Shown: positions 1 to 8,188 of the stretch, piece by piece
How positions within the stretch are numbered: position 1 is the stretch's first letter
Layout: each line of letters opens with the position of its first letter
From: Candidatus Gastranaerophilales bacterium
Lineage (GTDB): Bacteria > Cyanobacteriota > Vampirovibrionia > Gastranaerophilales > Gastranaerophilaceae
Direction: 5' to 3'
Length of the DNA stretch: 64,000 nt
Assembly: GCA_910587055.1 (NCBI GenBank)
Contig: CAJUKY010000010.1
Location: forward strand, 1 to 64,000
Translations under genes and position numbers: made by a program
The notes under the pieces: generated by a model
The model's input: the letters and a program-made list of their open reading frames with translations, nothing else
The model's database searches: none
Told to the model about the DNA's origin: nothing

Positions 1-57
1 TTAAAATTAAACGAAAACGTTATCAGAACTATGTTTACAGAAGTAAAGAAGGCATAA
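1..57 (+). CDS. rpsF: 30S ribosomal protein S6, C-terminal end (partial)
   Basis: The window opens inside a reading frame of 18 codons ending in TAA at 55-57. The visible residues, LKLNENVIRTMF onward, resemble the last strand of ribosomal protein S6 (typically 'L..de.vLR'). The next gene, ssb, starts one base after this stop and rpsR follows, which is the classic rpsF-ssb-rpsR order. The S6 protein sits in the 30S platform next to S18. Only the C-terminus is visible, so the call rests largely on gene order. Confidence 0.8.
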   Translation, partial: LKLNENVIRTMFTEVKKA

Positions 58-58
58 A

Positions 59-517
59 ATGACGCTTGCAAAAATTACCGTTACGGGCAGAATAACCAAA
101 GCGCCTGAAAAAAGGTTTACACAGAGTAATATAGCATTGACAAGCTTTGTTATTGCCGTTAATGATTCATTCAGTCAGGATGAAACTCTGGTAAGGGTTA
201 TGGCGTGGGGTAATCTTGCTGACAGAGCCGCAGACAGCGTAAAAGAAGGAGATTGCGTTCTTGTAGACGGCAGATTACAGACTGCAAACGTGAAAACTTC
301 AAACGGCAGAGAAAGAAGAATTTTTGAAATTAATGCCTCAAGCGTAGAAAAAATTATTCTGGCAGAAAGTGCTCCGGCAGGTAATTACAGCCAGATGCAA
401 AATTCTGCTCCCGCATCAGCTCCTGTTCAAAGTGCTCCAAAAAGCAATGAAATAGTTCAATTTGCGGTAGATGAAATTTCGGAAGATTTAATTGACGAGG
501 ATGAAATACCGTTTTAA
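59..517 (+). CDS. ssb: Single-stranded DNA-binding protein
   Basis: A 152-residue SSB. An N-terminal OB fold (about residues 1-105, starting MTLAKITVTGRITKAPE) is followed by a flexible Q/S/A/P-rich linker and an acidic tail ending DEDEIPF, the tip that docks replication and repair partners in this family. It coats single-stranded DNA during replication, recombination and repair. The ATG lies one base after the rpsF stop and rpsR follows, so it is probably co-transcribed and translationally coupled with S6. Length and tail are normal for a bacterial SSB. Confidence 0.96.
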   Translation: MTLAKITVTGRITKAPEKRFTQSNIALTSFVIAVNDSFSQDETLVRVMAWGNLADRAADSVKEGDCVLVDGRLQTANVKTSNGRERRIFEINASSVEKIILAESAPAGNYSQMQNSAPASAPVQSAPKSNEIVQFAVDEISEDLIDEDEIPF

Positions 518-607
518 CAAGAGCGTATAAGACCTCTTAAGGCTTTCAAGGCGTGCCTTTAAGGTATACAACAAATAACATAATAAAATAAGAAAAGGAA
601 AAATATA

Positions 608-844
608 ATGGCAAGAGAATCTTTAAAAGACAACAAAAAAAAGAAAAACTGCAGTTTTTGCGCAGATAAAGTTACAGCTTTGGATTATAAAGATGCTTCA
701 AAATTAAGAAGATTTTTATCAGAAGCAGGCAAAATTCTTCCGAGAAGAATAACAGGAAACTGTGCATATCACCAGAGAATGCTTTCAAATGCTGTTAAAA
801 GAAGCAGAGAATCAGCAATTATCGGATATGTTTTTGAAAATTAA
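608..844 (+). CDS. rpsR: 30S ribosomal protein S18
   Basis: 78 residues with the S18 core (YKDASKLRRFLSEAGKILPRRITG, split here only for reading, then CAYHQRMLSNAVKRSR). S18 binds S6 on the platform of the 30S subunit. A Lys-rich N-terminus and two Cys (CSFC) precede the core. An AAGGAA-type ribosome binding site lies upstream, the gene is third in the rpsF-ssb-rpsR operon, and a strong intrinsic terminator follows at 875-901. Confidence 0.95.
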   Translation: MARESLKDNKKKKNCSFCADKVTALDYKDASKLRRFLSEAGKILPRRITGNCAYHQRMLSNAVKRSRESAIIGYVFEN

Positions 845-874
845 TTTTCAAGTTTATTGAATTTGCAAATATTT

Positions 875-901
875 AAAAAGCCCTGAATTTCAGGGCTTTT
901 T
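875..901 (+). terminator. Intrinsic terminator after rpsR
   Basis: Perfect 12-bp stem (875-886 with 890-901) with a 3-nt loop, rich in GC at its base and ending in a run of T. It lies 30 nt after the rpsR stop. The A-rich left arm makes it usable on both strands, so it may also end the convergent purine operon. Confidence 0.9.
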
Positions 902-928
902 GCTCTATAAATAAACATAGATGATTTT

Positions 929-2950
929 TTAGCTTTTATAAGTTTTTCCTATATCTTTTCTGTAAATTTTGCCGTCAAAATTAATTTCCAAGGCGGTTTT
1001 GTATATTTTATCAAGGGCAATTTTACCGCTGAATGCGGACTTTACGATGTTTAATACACGTCCGCCGTTTGTAATAAAGGTATCTCCGGCATAATCTGCA
1101 GCTTTATGTTTTGCAGGGAGGCTGAAATCTTGTTCCTGTGCGGATTTTTGATGTTTATTTATTTTTGATACCCCGGCAAAATAGATTTTACAATTGTATT
1201 TTTCAGCTGCTTCAAGATTTTTTATTTGAGCTCCTTTTTTGGGTGAATCAGGGTAGCCTTCAGACGCCAGAACCATGCAGTATGCTTTTTTCTTGTTAAA
1301 TTTTAAATCAATTTTATCAAGTTTTTTATCTGACATTTTTAAAAATATATACAAAAGGTCTGTATCCAATAATTCAAGCAATACCTGCGTTTCAGGGTCG
1401 CCAAAGCGCATGTTGTACTCCAGAACATGCACACCTTTTTTTGTTAAAATAAGCCCTGAATAAATTATTCCTTTAAAATCCGCGTTTTCCTTTAACAGAG
1501 CTTTTTTAAGATTATTTTGATATTCTTCCAGCTGTTTTTGTTCCTTGGCAGAAATTTTAGCAGGAGCTATAGAGCCCATACCGCCTGTGTTTTTACCTAT
1601 ATTACCGTCTAAAAGCCTTTTATAATCCTGCGCGGGCGGAAATGAAAGCAGGGTTTTACCATCCCAGAAGGAAAGCAGTGAAATTTCTTTTCCAAAAAGC
1701 CTTTCTTCAAGTATGGTTTTTTTTGAAGCTTCGCCGAATTTTCCTTCTAAAAATTTTTTTATTTCAAATTCGGCCTCTTTAAATCTTTCGGGCAGATACA
1801 CACCTTTGCCGAGAGCTGCACCGTCGGCTTTAATTACAGGCGGGGTTTGATATTCGGCCTTAAAATATTCAAGCGCCTCCTTAATTTGGGTGCTGTGTTT
1901 TGAAACGGCGGCTTCACCTTCTAAAACCCTGTAATCAGCAGTTTTGATGCTGTTTTTTAACATAAAATTTTTTGCAAAAGATTTTGAACCTTCAAGATTT
2001 GCCCATTTTTTATCAGCGCCTATTGTGCGGATGCCTTCATTTTGAAATATGTCTGCAATGCCTTCAAATAAGGGGTTTTCAGGGCCTACGACAAGTAGAT
2101 TAATATTAAGCTTGCGCGCCTTTTTTGCAAGATTGTAAAAATCCGCTCGAGTATCGCCGCTTGGGGTAAATTCAATGGTTTTACCCAGATATTTAAAACC
2201 GTCATTTGGGTTTGCCATATAAAGGGTATCCAGAAATGGTGATTCTGATAGCTTTTGCGCCAGTGCATGCTCTCTTGCACCGCCTCCAAAAAGCAGAATA
2301 TTTTTTTTGAAAAGCAGATTTTCAATAATCTCAGGGTAAATTTTGTGTTCAATTTCATGGATTGATTTTTCAAGCTCTGCAAGGGTTTTATTCCCTATTG
2401 CAACAGATTTTTGAACAATAATTTTTCCCGAATCCACCTTTTTTTCAACAAAATGGATTGTGACCCCCGTTTTTTCTGCGCCTGCATCAAAAGCTTGACG
2501 GATGGCATTTTTGCCCTTAAATTCCGGCAGAAGCGAGGGGTGAATATTTATGAATTTATTTTGTTTTTTTTGCCCCTGTATGCCTGATACAGTACCGAGT
2601 TTCAGGATTTTTTCGGGTAAAATTCGCATATAGCCTGCTAAAACATATAAATTATACTCTTTTGCGCGGGGTTTTAAAAAATCGTATAAATTTTCAAACG
2701 GAACGTAAAAATAAGGTATATTGAGCTTTTTTGCTCTTTGAATTGCGTATGCGTTTTTATTATCCGTCAGCAATTTGATATTAACTTTAGCCTTGAAAGC
2801 CTTCTGCTGAAAGTGTTTTACTATGGCTTCAAAATTAGAGCCGTTCCCTGAAGCGAATATTAATATTTTTTTTGGCGCCGTTTTTTTTGCCTGTATTTTT
2901 GAAGGTGCAGTGTTTTGCGCTTTAGAAGGCTGCTTTTGCATTGTTTTCAC
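929..2950 (-). CDS. purND: Fused GAR transformylase (PurN) and GAR synthetase (PurD)
   Basis: 673 residues joining two purine enzymes. Residues 1-27 are a K/Q/A-rich extension. Residues 28-215 are a PurN-type N10-formyl-THF glycinamide ribonucleotide transformylase with the nucleotide loop FASGNGSN, catalytic N135 and H137 in INIHPSLLPEF, and D173 in the HFVEKKVDSG segment. Residues 216-673 are PurD (glycinamide ribonucleotide synthetase) starting NILLFGGGAREHAL, with ATP-grasp motifs NTGGMG and NMRFGDPETQ. PurD makes GAR and PurN formylates it, so the fusion joins consecutive pathway steps, but in reverse order along the chain. It is the last gene of the pur operon and overlaps purM by 29 bp. 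Both halves look intact. Confidence 0.93.
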   Translation of the reverse strand: MKTMQKQPSKAQNTAPSKIQAKKTAPKKILIFASGNGSNFEAIVKHFQQKAFKAKVNIKLLTDNKNAYAIQRAKKLNIPYFYVPFENLYDFLKPRAKEYNLYVLAGYMRILPEKILKLGTVSGIQGQKKQNKFINIHPSLLPEFKGKNAIRQAFDAGAEKTGVTIHFVEKKVDSGKIIVQKSVAIGNKTLAELEKSIHEIEHKIYPEIIENLLFKKNILLFGGGAREHALAQKLSESPFLDTLYMANPNDGFKYLGKTIEFTPSGDTRADFYNLAKKARKLNINLLVVGPENPLFEGIADIFQNEGIRTIGADKKWANLEGSKSFAKNFMLKNSIKTADYRVLEGEAAVSKHSTQIKEALEYFKAEYQTPPVIKADGAALGKGVYLPERFKEAEFEIKKFLEGKFGEASKKTILEERLFGKEISLLSFWDGKTLLSFPPAQDYKRLLDGNIGKNTGGMGSIAPAKISAKEQKQLEEYQNNLKKALLKENADFKGIIYSGLILTKKGVHVLEYNMRFGDPETQVLLELLDTDLLYIFLKMSDKKLDKIDLKFNKKKAYCMVLASEGYPDSPKKGAQIKNLEAAEKYNCKIYFAGVSKINKHQKSAQEQDFSLPAKHKAADYAGDTFITNGGRVLNIVKSAFSGKIALDKIYKTALEINFDGKIYRKDIGKTYKS

Positions 2951-3902
2951 CTTCTTTTGCTTTTTTTATAACTCCGAAAACAAATGGGGAGTGTGTTTTT
3001 GTAACCTCTAAAACTTTTTTCAGATATTTTTCTTTTGTAATTATGCAAAAACCGGCGCCCATATTGAATGTGCGGAACATTTCATCTTCATTTACAACTT
3101 TTTTTATTGTTTCAAAAATTTCAATTTCAGGAAGTGCATGTTTATTTAATTTTGCCTGAAATCCATCCGGAATAACTCTTTCAAGGTTTGATAAAATTCC
3201 GCCGCCTGTAATATTTGCTAATGCCGAAACGAGCCCTTCATCGCATAATTGTAAAATTTCATTAACATAAATTGCAGTGGGGGCAAGACTTTTTAAAAAA
3301 TCTTTTTCGGTTAAATGCCCGTCGCTATATAGTTTTCGAACCAAAGAAAAGCCGTTTGAATGTACCCCTGTTGATTTTAAGCCTACTATAATATCATTTT
3401 CTTTTACATTTTCTTTTTTAATCAGTTTTGTCTTATGAACAAGCCCTGCGGCAAATCCTGCCGCATCAAACATCCCTCTTTTAATAAAATCGCCGAGTTC
3501 AGAGGTTTCTCCCCCTATAAGCGTGCAATTATAGGACTTTAATACCGTATTTAATTCCGTGATAAAATTTGAAATTTCTTTAGGATTAAGTACGTTTGCT
3601 GCGATATAATCCAGGAAAAACAAGGGTTTTGCACCGGTGCAGATTAAATCGTTTAAATTCATCGCGGCTAAATCTATGGCAATTGTTTTATAAAATTTTC
3701 TTTCAATTAAAGGGATAATTTTTGTGCCGATGCCGTCTGCGGTGCCCGTAAGGTAGTATTCTGGCAAAGCAGGGTGTTCAAAAACGCCTGCAAAATTGTT
3801 AAAATTTGCGGATTGAAGATTACAGGAAAGCATATCTGTAAGCATTTGAGCGCTTTTCAGGTGCACGCCTGATTTTTTATAAGAATATTCCTCCATCTCC
3901 AT
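2922..3902 (-). CDS. purM: Phosphoribosylformylglycinamidine cyclo-ligase (AIR synthetase)
   Basis: 326 residues of the PurM/AIRS ATP-binding superfamily. It closes the imidazole ring of FGAM to AIR using ATP. Visible landmarks are the N-terminal YKKSGV, the DGIGTK loop, the AMNLNDL segment, GGETSELGD and the C-terminal ITGGGILSNLERVIP and FNMGAGFCI. Length is slightly under the usual ~340. It lies between purL (32-bp gap) and purND (29-bp overlap) on the minus strand, so translation of purND is probably coupled to it. Confidence 0.95.
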   Translation of the reverse strand: MEMEEYSYKKSGVHLKSAQMLTDMLSCNLQSANFNNFAGVFEHPALPEYYLTGTADGIGTKIIPLIERKFYKTIAIDLAAMNLNDLICTGAKPLFFLDYIAANVLNPKEISNFITELNTVLKSYNCTLIGGETSELGDFIKRGMFDAAGFAAGLVHKTKLIKKENVKENDIIVGLKSTGVHSNGFSLVRKLYSDGHLTEKDFLKSLAPTAIYVNEILQLCDEGLVSALANITGGGILSNLERVIPDGFQAKLNKHALPEIEIFETIKKVVNEDEMFRTFNMGAGFCIITKEKYLKKVLEVTKTHSPFVFGVIKKAKEGENNAKAAF

Positions 3903-3934
3903 CTTAAAATCCTTTCGCCCTTATTTTACCACAA

Positions 3935-6184
3935 TTATTGTGCTTTGTTTGCAAGAGAATTTTGATATATTGTGTATAGCTCTTTAAGGCGGATTTTTGT
4001 AAAGCCAAGGTCTAAAATTCCTGTGGTATCTGTATTTCCAAGGATTTTATACGGAGTTTTTGTTTTTATTAAACATTTTTCCGTTTTTTCTTTGTCATTA
4101 GAGGCAATCAGGTATCTGCCCGTTATTTCACCGAAAAGAAGGTTTATGTCGGGGAAGAAATTTCCTTTAAAACCTAATTTGCCATTATTTTTTAGCGAAT
4201 TAAAAAGTAAAATAAGCAGCGCGCCAAGGTTTCCGCCTTTTGAAACATCAATTGCGCCTGCAATTAAGCCTTTTTTCTTTAAATTAAAGATAGTTTTTGC
4301 AAGTTTTTTTTCAAGTTTAAAATCAATCGTATCAAGCTTTCCGCCTGTAAAACCAAACAAAACTTTTTGATATAGCGAACCGCCCGTGTTTGAATTTTTT
4401 TCAATATTTTTACCTGTTAAAAATATTGTACAATCAGGTTCAACCATAGAATATATCGGGGTTTTAAATTCCAATCGGCTCAGCATGCCTATGACGGGTG
4501 CGGGGTGAATTTTTATTTTATCGCCGTTTTTATCGGCACCTTCATTGTAAAAAGATACATTGCCTGATACAACGGGGATTTTAAGGGAATTTAATGCTTC
4601 TTTCATTCCTTTGACGGTTTGGGTGAATTGATAGGCGATATCCGTTTTTTCAGGGTTTGCAAAATTAAGACAGTTTGTAATGCCGAGCGGCTTGAAGCCT
4701 GAACTTACCGCATTTCTGTATGCTTCAAAAATAAGGTTGAATGCGCTCCTGTAAGGGTTTATGCTGCATTGAATTTCGTTTGAATCCATTGAAAAACCTA
4801 TGGTTTTATCTTCTTCAAAAATATAAAGCGGGGCAACACCTATAGAGTGCGGATTTTGCAGGGTTCTGATGCCTACGGTGCTGTCATATTGGGAATAAAT
4901 ATAGTTTTTGCCTGCAAATTCAGGTGAGGCGCAGAATTTAAAGATTAATGATTTTATCTCTTCCGGGTTTAATTTATGCACAGGAAGGGTTTTATTTTCT
5001 AAAATGCTTGCTTCGCGCGGTTCTTTGGCATAGAGTTCATAATAAGGCGGCTCTGTAAGTGAATTTACGGGTACCGATGCGAGCAAATCTCTTTCATAGT
5101 AAAGGTTGTATGTATTTCCTTCGTATGTTTTTCCGATTATTTCTGCATTCAGTTCATATTTTGCGGCAATTTTTTTGATTTCTTCCGCCCCTTTTTTGTT
5201 TGCCCCAAATACCATTCTCTCCTGCGATTCGGACAGCATAATTTCATAGGGCTGCATATTTTTTTCTCTTAACGGAATTTTTTCAAGGTAAATATCCATT
5301 GCAACGCCGCCTTTTGAAGCCATTTCGGATGTGGAGCTCAAAAGCCCTGCAGCGCCCATATCCTGAGCAGAATTTACATTTTTTGATTTTAAAATTTCAA
5401 GAGTTGCTTCAATTATATTTTTTTTAACGTAAGGGTCGCCGATTTGGACTGAAAGCCTGTCTTCAAAATTGTTTTCAAGTTCCTTTGAGGCGAATGCCGC
5501 GCCAAAAAGTCCGTCCCGTCCTGTTTTTGAGCCAAGAAATACAATATAAGAATCTTTTTTAACTTTTGATGTTTTTACTTTATCTTTTCTGCAAATCCCT
5601 GCTGCCATTACGTTTACAACAGGGGACAGGTTAAAACAATCGTTAAAACTTACTTCGCCGCCTATATTGGGGACGCCTGTCGAATTGCCGTAGTCTGAAA
5701 TGCCTTCAACCACGCCGTTTAAAAGGTATTTATTCCGCCTCGAAGCTTCTTTTGTACAATTTTCAGACGGTTCAAGGGGACCGAATTTTAAGGAATTTAA
5801 AAGCGCAATCGGCCTTGCATTCATTGCAAGAATATCTCTTAAAATGCCTCCAATGCCTGTGGCTGCGCCCTGATAGGGTTCTACTGCGGAAGGGTGGTTG
5901 TGAGATTCCGTTTTAAAAAATATTATATGTCTTCCTATTTTTATTCCGCCTGAATTTTCCGTATTAAAACAGGAATTTTTTTTAGGGAGTTCTTTTAAAT
6001 ATTTTTTTGAATGCTTGTATCCGCAATGTTCTGACCACATGGCTGAAAACAGGTACAATTCAAGGGTATTAGGCTCTCTTTGCAGTCTTTTTTTAATTTC
6101 ATTGTATTCAAATTTATTAAGCCCTAAATCCTTTAGCAGGGGGGCTTTTTCTTCTATGGTCTCCTGTACGGGTTTTTGTATCAT
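3935..6184 (-). CDS. purL: FGAM synthase large subunit
   Basis: 749 residues, the small-type PurL that works in a complex with PurQ and PurS, unlike the ~1300-residue single-chain enzyme of enterobacteria. It uses ATP and ammonia delivered by PurQ to convert FGAR to FGAM. Signatures include MWSEHCGYKHSKK near the N-terminus, KTESHNHPSAVEPYQGAATG and the second-half VSKGGNLGALLI. The start overlaps the purQ stop by 4 bp. Presence of purS and purQ immediately upstream confirms the three-subunit architecture. Confidence 0.96.
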   Translation of the reverse strand: MIQKPVQETIEEKAPLLKDLGLNKFEYNEIKKRLQREPNTLELYLFSAMWSEHCGYKHSKKYLKELPKKNSCFNTENSGGIKIGRHIIFFKTESHNHPSAVEPYQGAATGIGGILRDILAMNARPIALLNSLKFGPLEPSENCTKEASRRNKYLLNGVVEGISDYGNSTGVPNIGGEVSFNDCFNLSPVVNVMAAGICRKDKVKTSKVKKDSYIVFLGSKTGRDGLFGAAFASKELENNFEDRLSVQIGDPYVKKNIIEATLEILKSKNVNSAQDMGAAGLLSSTSEMASKGGVAMDIYLEKIPLREKNMQPYEIMLSESQERMVFGANKKGAEEIKKIAAKYELNAEIIGKTYEGNTYNLYYERDLLASVPVNSLTEPPYYELYAKEPREASILENKTLPVHKLNPEEIKSLIFKFCASPEFAGKNYIYSQYDSTVGIRTLQNPHSIGVAPLYIFEEDKTIGFSMDSNEIQCSINPYRSAFNLIFEAYRNAVSSGFKPLGITNCLNFANPEKTDIAYQFTQTVKGMKEALNSLKIPVVSGNVSFYNEGADKNGDKIKIHPAPVIGMLSRLEFKTPIYSMVEPDCTIFLTGKNIEKNSNTGGSLYQKVLFGFTGGKLDTIDFKLEKKLAKTIFNLKKKGLIAGAIDVSKGGNLGALLILLFNSLKNNGKLGFKGNFFPDINLLFGEITGRYLIASNDKEKTEKCLIKTKTPYKILGNTDTTGILDLGFTKIRLKELYTIYQNSLANKAQ

Positions 6185-6834
6185 TTTAAAATCTCTTCTT
6201 TTATAAAATTAAATATTTTAAGCCCGTCTAAAGCATTATTCGGGCTGTTTGGCGCGCATTCTTTTAATGCGGCGCGTTCAGGGTGCGGCATTAATCCCAT
6301 TATTTTATTTTCTCTGTCGTAGAGCCCTGCTATATCATTGATTGAGCCGTTAGGGTTGTTTTGATATCTTAAAAATACCATATTTTTTTCTTCAATTATT
6401 TTCAAAGTGTTTGAATCTGCATAGAAGCAGCCTTCTTTGTGGGCAACTGGCAGAGTAATTTTTTCGTTGTTAAAAATCAGTTTTTCATCGCGTGAGATAA
6501 ATTTTGTATTTTTATTTTCAATCAAAGCACCCGGTAAAAACCTTGCTTCCGTCAGTATTTGAAAACCGTTGCATATACCGAGAGTGAAGCATTTATGGTT
6601 TTTAATATAATCTTTAAGCGCAAATACGGCGGGAGAAAGCTTTGCAAGGCGCCCTGCCCTTACATAATCGCCGAAAGAAAAACCCCCGGGTAGCACAATA
6701 AGGTCATAATTTTTAAATTTGGTTTCCGTATGAAAGATATAATCAGCTTTAAAACCCGATTTTTCAAGCGCCGTTTTTGTATCGCGTTCGCAATTGGTGC
6801 CTAAGAATACAATAATTCCAGCTTTCAGCTTCAT
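6181..6834 (-). CDS. purQ: FGAM synthase glutaminase subunit
   Basis: 217 residues of the class I glutamine amidotransferase fold. It hydrolyses glutamine and passes ammonia to PurL. The nucleophile Cys lies in LGICNGFQIL, the oxyanion region in LPGGFSFGDYVRAGRLA, and the His-Glu pair in LMPHPERAAL. The NC.RDT segment near the N-terminus is typical of PurQ. It overlaps purS by 4 bp and purL by 4 bp, indicating tight translational coupling and matched stoichiometry. Confidence 0.96.
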   Translation of the reverse strand: MKLKAGIIVFLGTNCERDTKTALEKSGFKADYIFHTETKFKNYDLIVLPGGFSFGDYVRAGRLAKLSPAVFALKDYIKNHKCFTLGICNGFQILTEARFLPGALIENKNTKFISRDEKLIFNNEKITLPVAHKEGCFYADSNTLKIIEEKNMVFLRYQNNPNGSINDIAGLYDRENKIMGLMPHPERAALKECAPNSPNNALDGLKIFNFIKEEILK

Positions 6835-7121
6835 TCTAAAACAGCCCCGCTTTCAGGCAATAATTCTTTAACAGGTTCAAATTCAAGGATTTGTGCAGTT
6901 TCAACAACAGGGTTAACAAGCACCTCTTTAATAATCTCTTGCAGTTTAAAATGGGCGCCGTCAGTGGTTTTTGATGATATTTCAAGTTCAAAATACTTGC
7001 CTGTCCGCACATTGGCTTCATCTTCAAGTGCTATTCTTTTTAAAACTGCACTTACGGCTTCACCTTTTGAATCTTTTATTTTATTTTTTAATTTTACGAT
7101 TATTTTTGCCCTGAATTTCAT
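6831..7121 (-). CDS. purS: FGAM synthase small subunit
   Basis: 96 residues, a little longer than the usual ~80. PurS bridges PurL and PurQ in the FGAM synthase complex. Visible are the beta-strand start KFRAKIIVKLKNKIKDSKGEAV, the VRTGKYFEL segment and the C-terminal helix LVNPVVETAQILEF. It is the first gene of the purine operon. A -10-like TATAAA box (7135 down to 7130) ends only 8 nt before the ATG, so the message is probably leaderless or nearly so. Confidence 0.93.
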   Translation of the reverse strand: MKFRAKIIVKLKNKIKDSKGEAVSAVLKRIALEDEANVRTGKYFELEISSKTTDGAHFKLQEIIKEVLVNPVVETAQILEFEPVKELLPESGAVLE

Positions 7122-7129
7122 AACTTTAT

Positions 7130-7135
7130 TTTATA
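7130..7135 (-). promoter_or_regulatory. -10 box of the purine operon, near-leaderless
   Basis: TATAAA on the minus strand, 8 nt upstream of the purS ATG at 7121. The predicted transcription start falls within about 2 nt of the start codon, and no Shine-Dalgarno can be seen. No room remains for a purine riboswitch. Confidence 0.5.
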
Positions 7136-7185
7136 ATGAAAGAATATTTTTTAAAATAATTTTATTTCAGGCGGAAGGTTTAAGA

Positions 7186-7740
7186 ATGAAAGAAATTTTA
7201 TATTCTACAAAATTTGTAAACTTAATGGCTTCAAAAAGGAAAGGCAAGCCTGACTGGGTATATGCACACAGGCCGAATGCAGGCAATGTGGTTATTATAA
7301 TTCCTTTGATACATAAGAAAGAAGGTGAATATACACTGTTTTTGATTACAAAAAGGCCGCCTGTGGTTGAAGAATACGGCGAAAAATTTTGTGTTGAATT
7401 TCCGGCGGGGCTTGTCGGGGATGAAAACAGCTTTGAAACAACGGATGAAGCTTTTAAAAAAGAACTGCTTGAAGAAACGGGATACGAAGCTTCAAATTTC
7501 AAAATAATGTCAGAAAACCTTGTATCATCAGGGGGGCTTACAAGCGAAAAATCAACCCTTGCGGTTGCGGAAATTTTTGATACGGTAAAAAAGGCCGTGC
7601 CTGTGGATGACGGGGGTGTAATTATTGAAAGAATTGAAGTTCCGCTTCAAGATGTAAAGAAATTTCTTAATGATATTCAGGCAAAAGGATATTATATGTG
7701 CGCACAGACTTTAGCGGGTGTTTATTATTTGTTTGGCTAA
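7186..7740 (+). CDS. Nudix hydrolase, ADP-ribose pyrophosphatase-like
   Basis: 184 residues from the ATG at 7186, preceded by a GGAAGG ribosome binding site. The frame is open further upstream, but that part runs over the divergent purS promoter. The Nudix box is G-x5-E-x7-R-E-x2-E-E-x-G-like: VGDENSFETTDEAFKKELLEETG, with KKELLEETG as the metal-binding helix and ELLEE intact. An upstream EFPAGL strand is typical of ADP-ribose/NUDT5-type members. Likely substrates are ADP-ribose or other nucleoside diphosphate sugars. Transcribed divergently from the purine operon with only 64 bp between starts. Confidence 0.82.
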   Translation: MKEILYSTKFVNLMASKRKGKPDWVYAHRPNAGNVVIIIPLIHKKEGEYTLFLITKRPPVVEEYGEKFCVEFPAGLVGDENSFETTDEAFKKELLEETGYEASNFKIMSENLVSSGGLTSEKSTLAVAEIFDTVKKAVPVDDGGVIIERIEVPLQDVKKFLNDIQAKGYYMCAQTLAGVYYLFG

Positions 7741-7959
7741 TATTTTTGTTAATTAATGTAACAAAAACACTTTTAATTTATGAGAAAATAGCAAAAGAAA
7801 AATTTTATGGTTTTTTATAGAGTGTAAATAATACACGAAAAACAAAAATTATTATAAACGCATTAACAACAGTAACCCTATTCCCATTTTCTGCCCGTAA
7901 TATAAGGGCACAATAAAATAAACAAATAACAAAACCTAACACAAACACAATTTTAATTT
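7741..7959. other. Non-coding AT-rich stretch ending at a terminator
   Basis: About 220 bases between the Nudix stop and a clear intrinsic terminator. No open reading frame, repeat or tRNA is visible. It is very A-rich with GC in only a short piece around 7878-7912. It may be an unusually long 3' UTR of the Nudix gene or an independent small RNA that ends at 7990. Confidence 0.4.
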
Positions 7960-7990
7960 AAACACCCTTCAAAAAAGAAGGGTGTTTTTT
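7960..7990 (+). terminator. Intrinsic terminator
   Basis: 11-bp stem (7960-7970 with 7977-7987), loop of six A, then a T run. It stands 220 nt past the Nudix stop codon, so it ends either that message or a separate short transcript. Confidence 0.85.
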
Positions 7991-8016
7991 TAGTGATATA
8001 TTGAAAATTGCTATAA

Positions 8017-8138
8017 GGAAAGTATTCTTAATTTCTGTTTTTAAGACGCAGTCCCGGCTGCTAAGTTTATTGTTTCCGGTGTTATTTTGCTCCGCACCTC
8101 TTTAATGGTCTTAAAAACAGAAATTAAGAATACTTTCC
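8017..8138. repeat. Palindromic element, copy 1: conserved core in a 31-bp perfect inverted repeat
   Basis: Positions 8017-8047 are the exact reverse complement of 8108-8138, and the 60-nt interior (8048-8107) contains CCGGCTG and CTCCGCACCTCTTTAA. A second element at 48121-48240 has a clearly related interior but arms of unrelated sequence. Both copies fill the space between two convergent genes (here the Nudix gene and ugd). No open reading frame or transposase is present. It could be a small mobile element inserted at the tip of a terminator hairpin, or a structured RNA. Confidence 0.85.
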
Positions 8139-8188
8139 AACTCCGCAGATTATTTTGAAGAAAACTTTATATGTGGTTTTATAACTTA

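Noticed and set aside
1275..1463. Plus-strand frames inside the purine genes and similar shadows of real genes
   Set aside because: They lie opposite strongly conserved enzymes and have no ribosome sites or recognisable motifs.
6964..7185. Upstream extension of the Nudix protein
   Set aside because: It overlaps purS and its promoter. The ATG at 7186 has a ribosome site and matches the normal family start.
8017..8138. Palindromic element as an integron attC site
   Set aside because: No integron integrase or cassettes, and the perfect long arms differ between copies, unlike conserved attC core sites.
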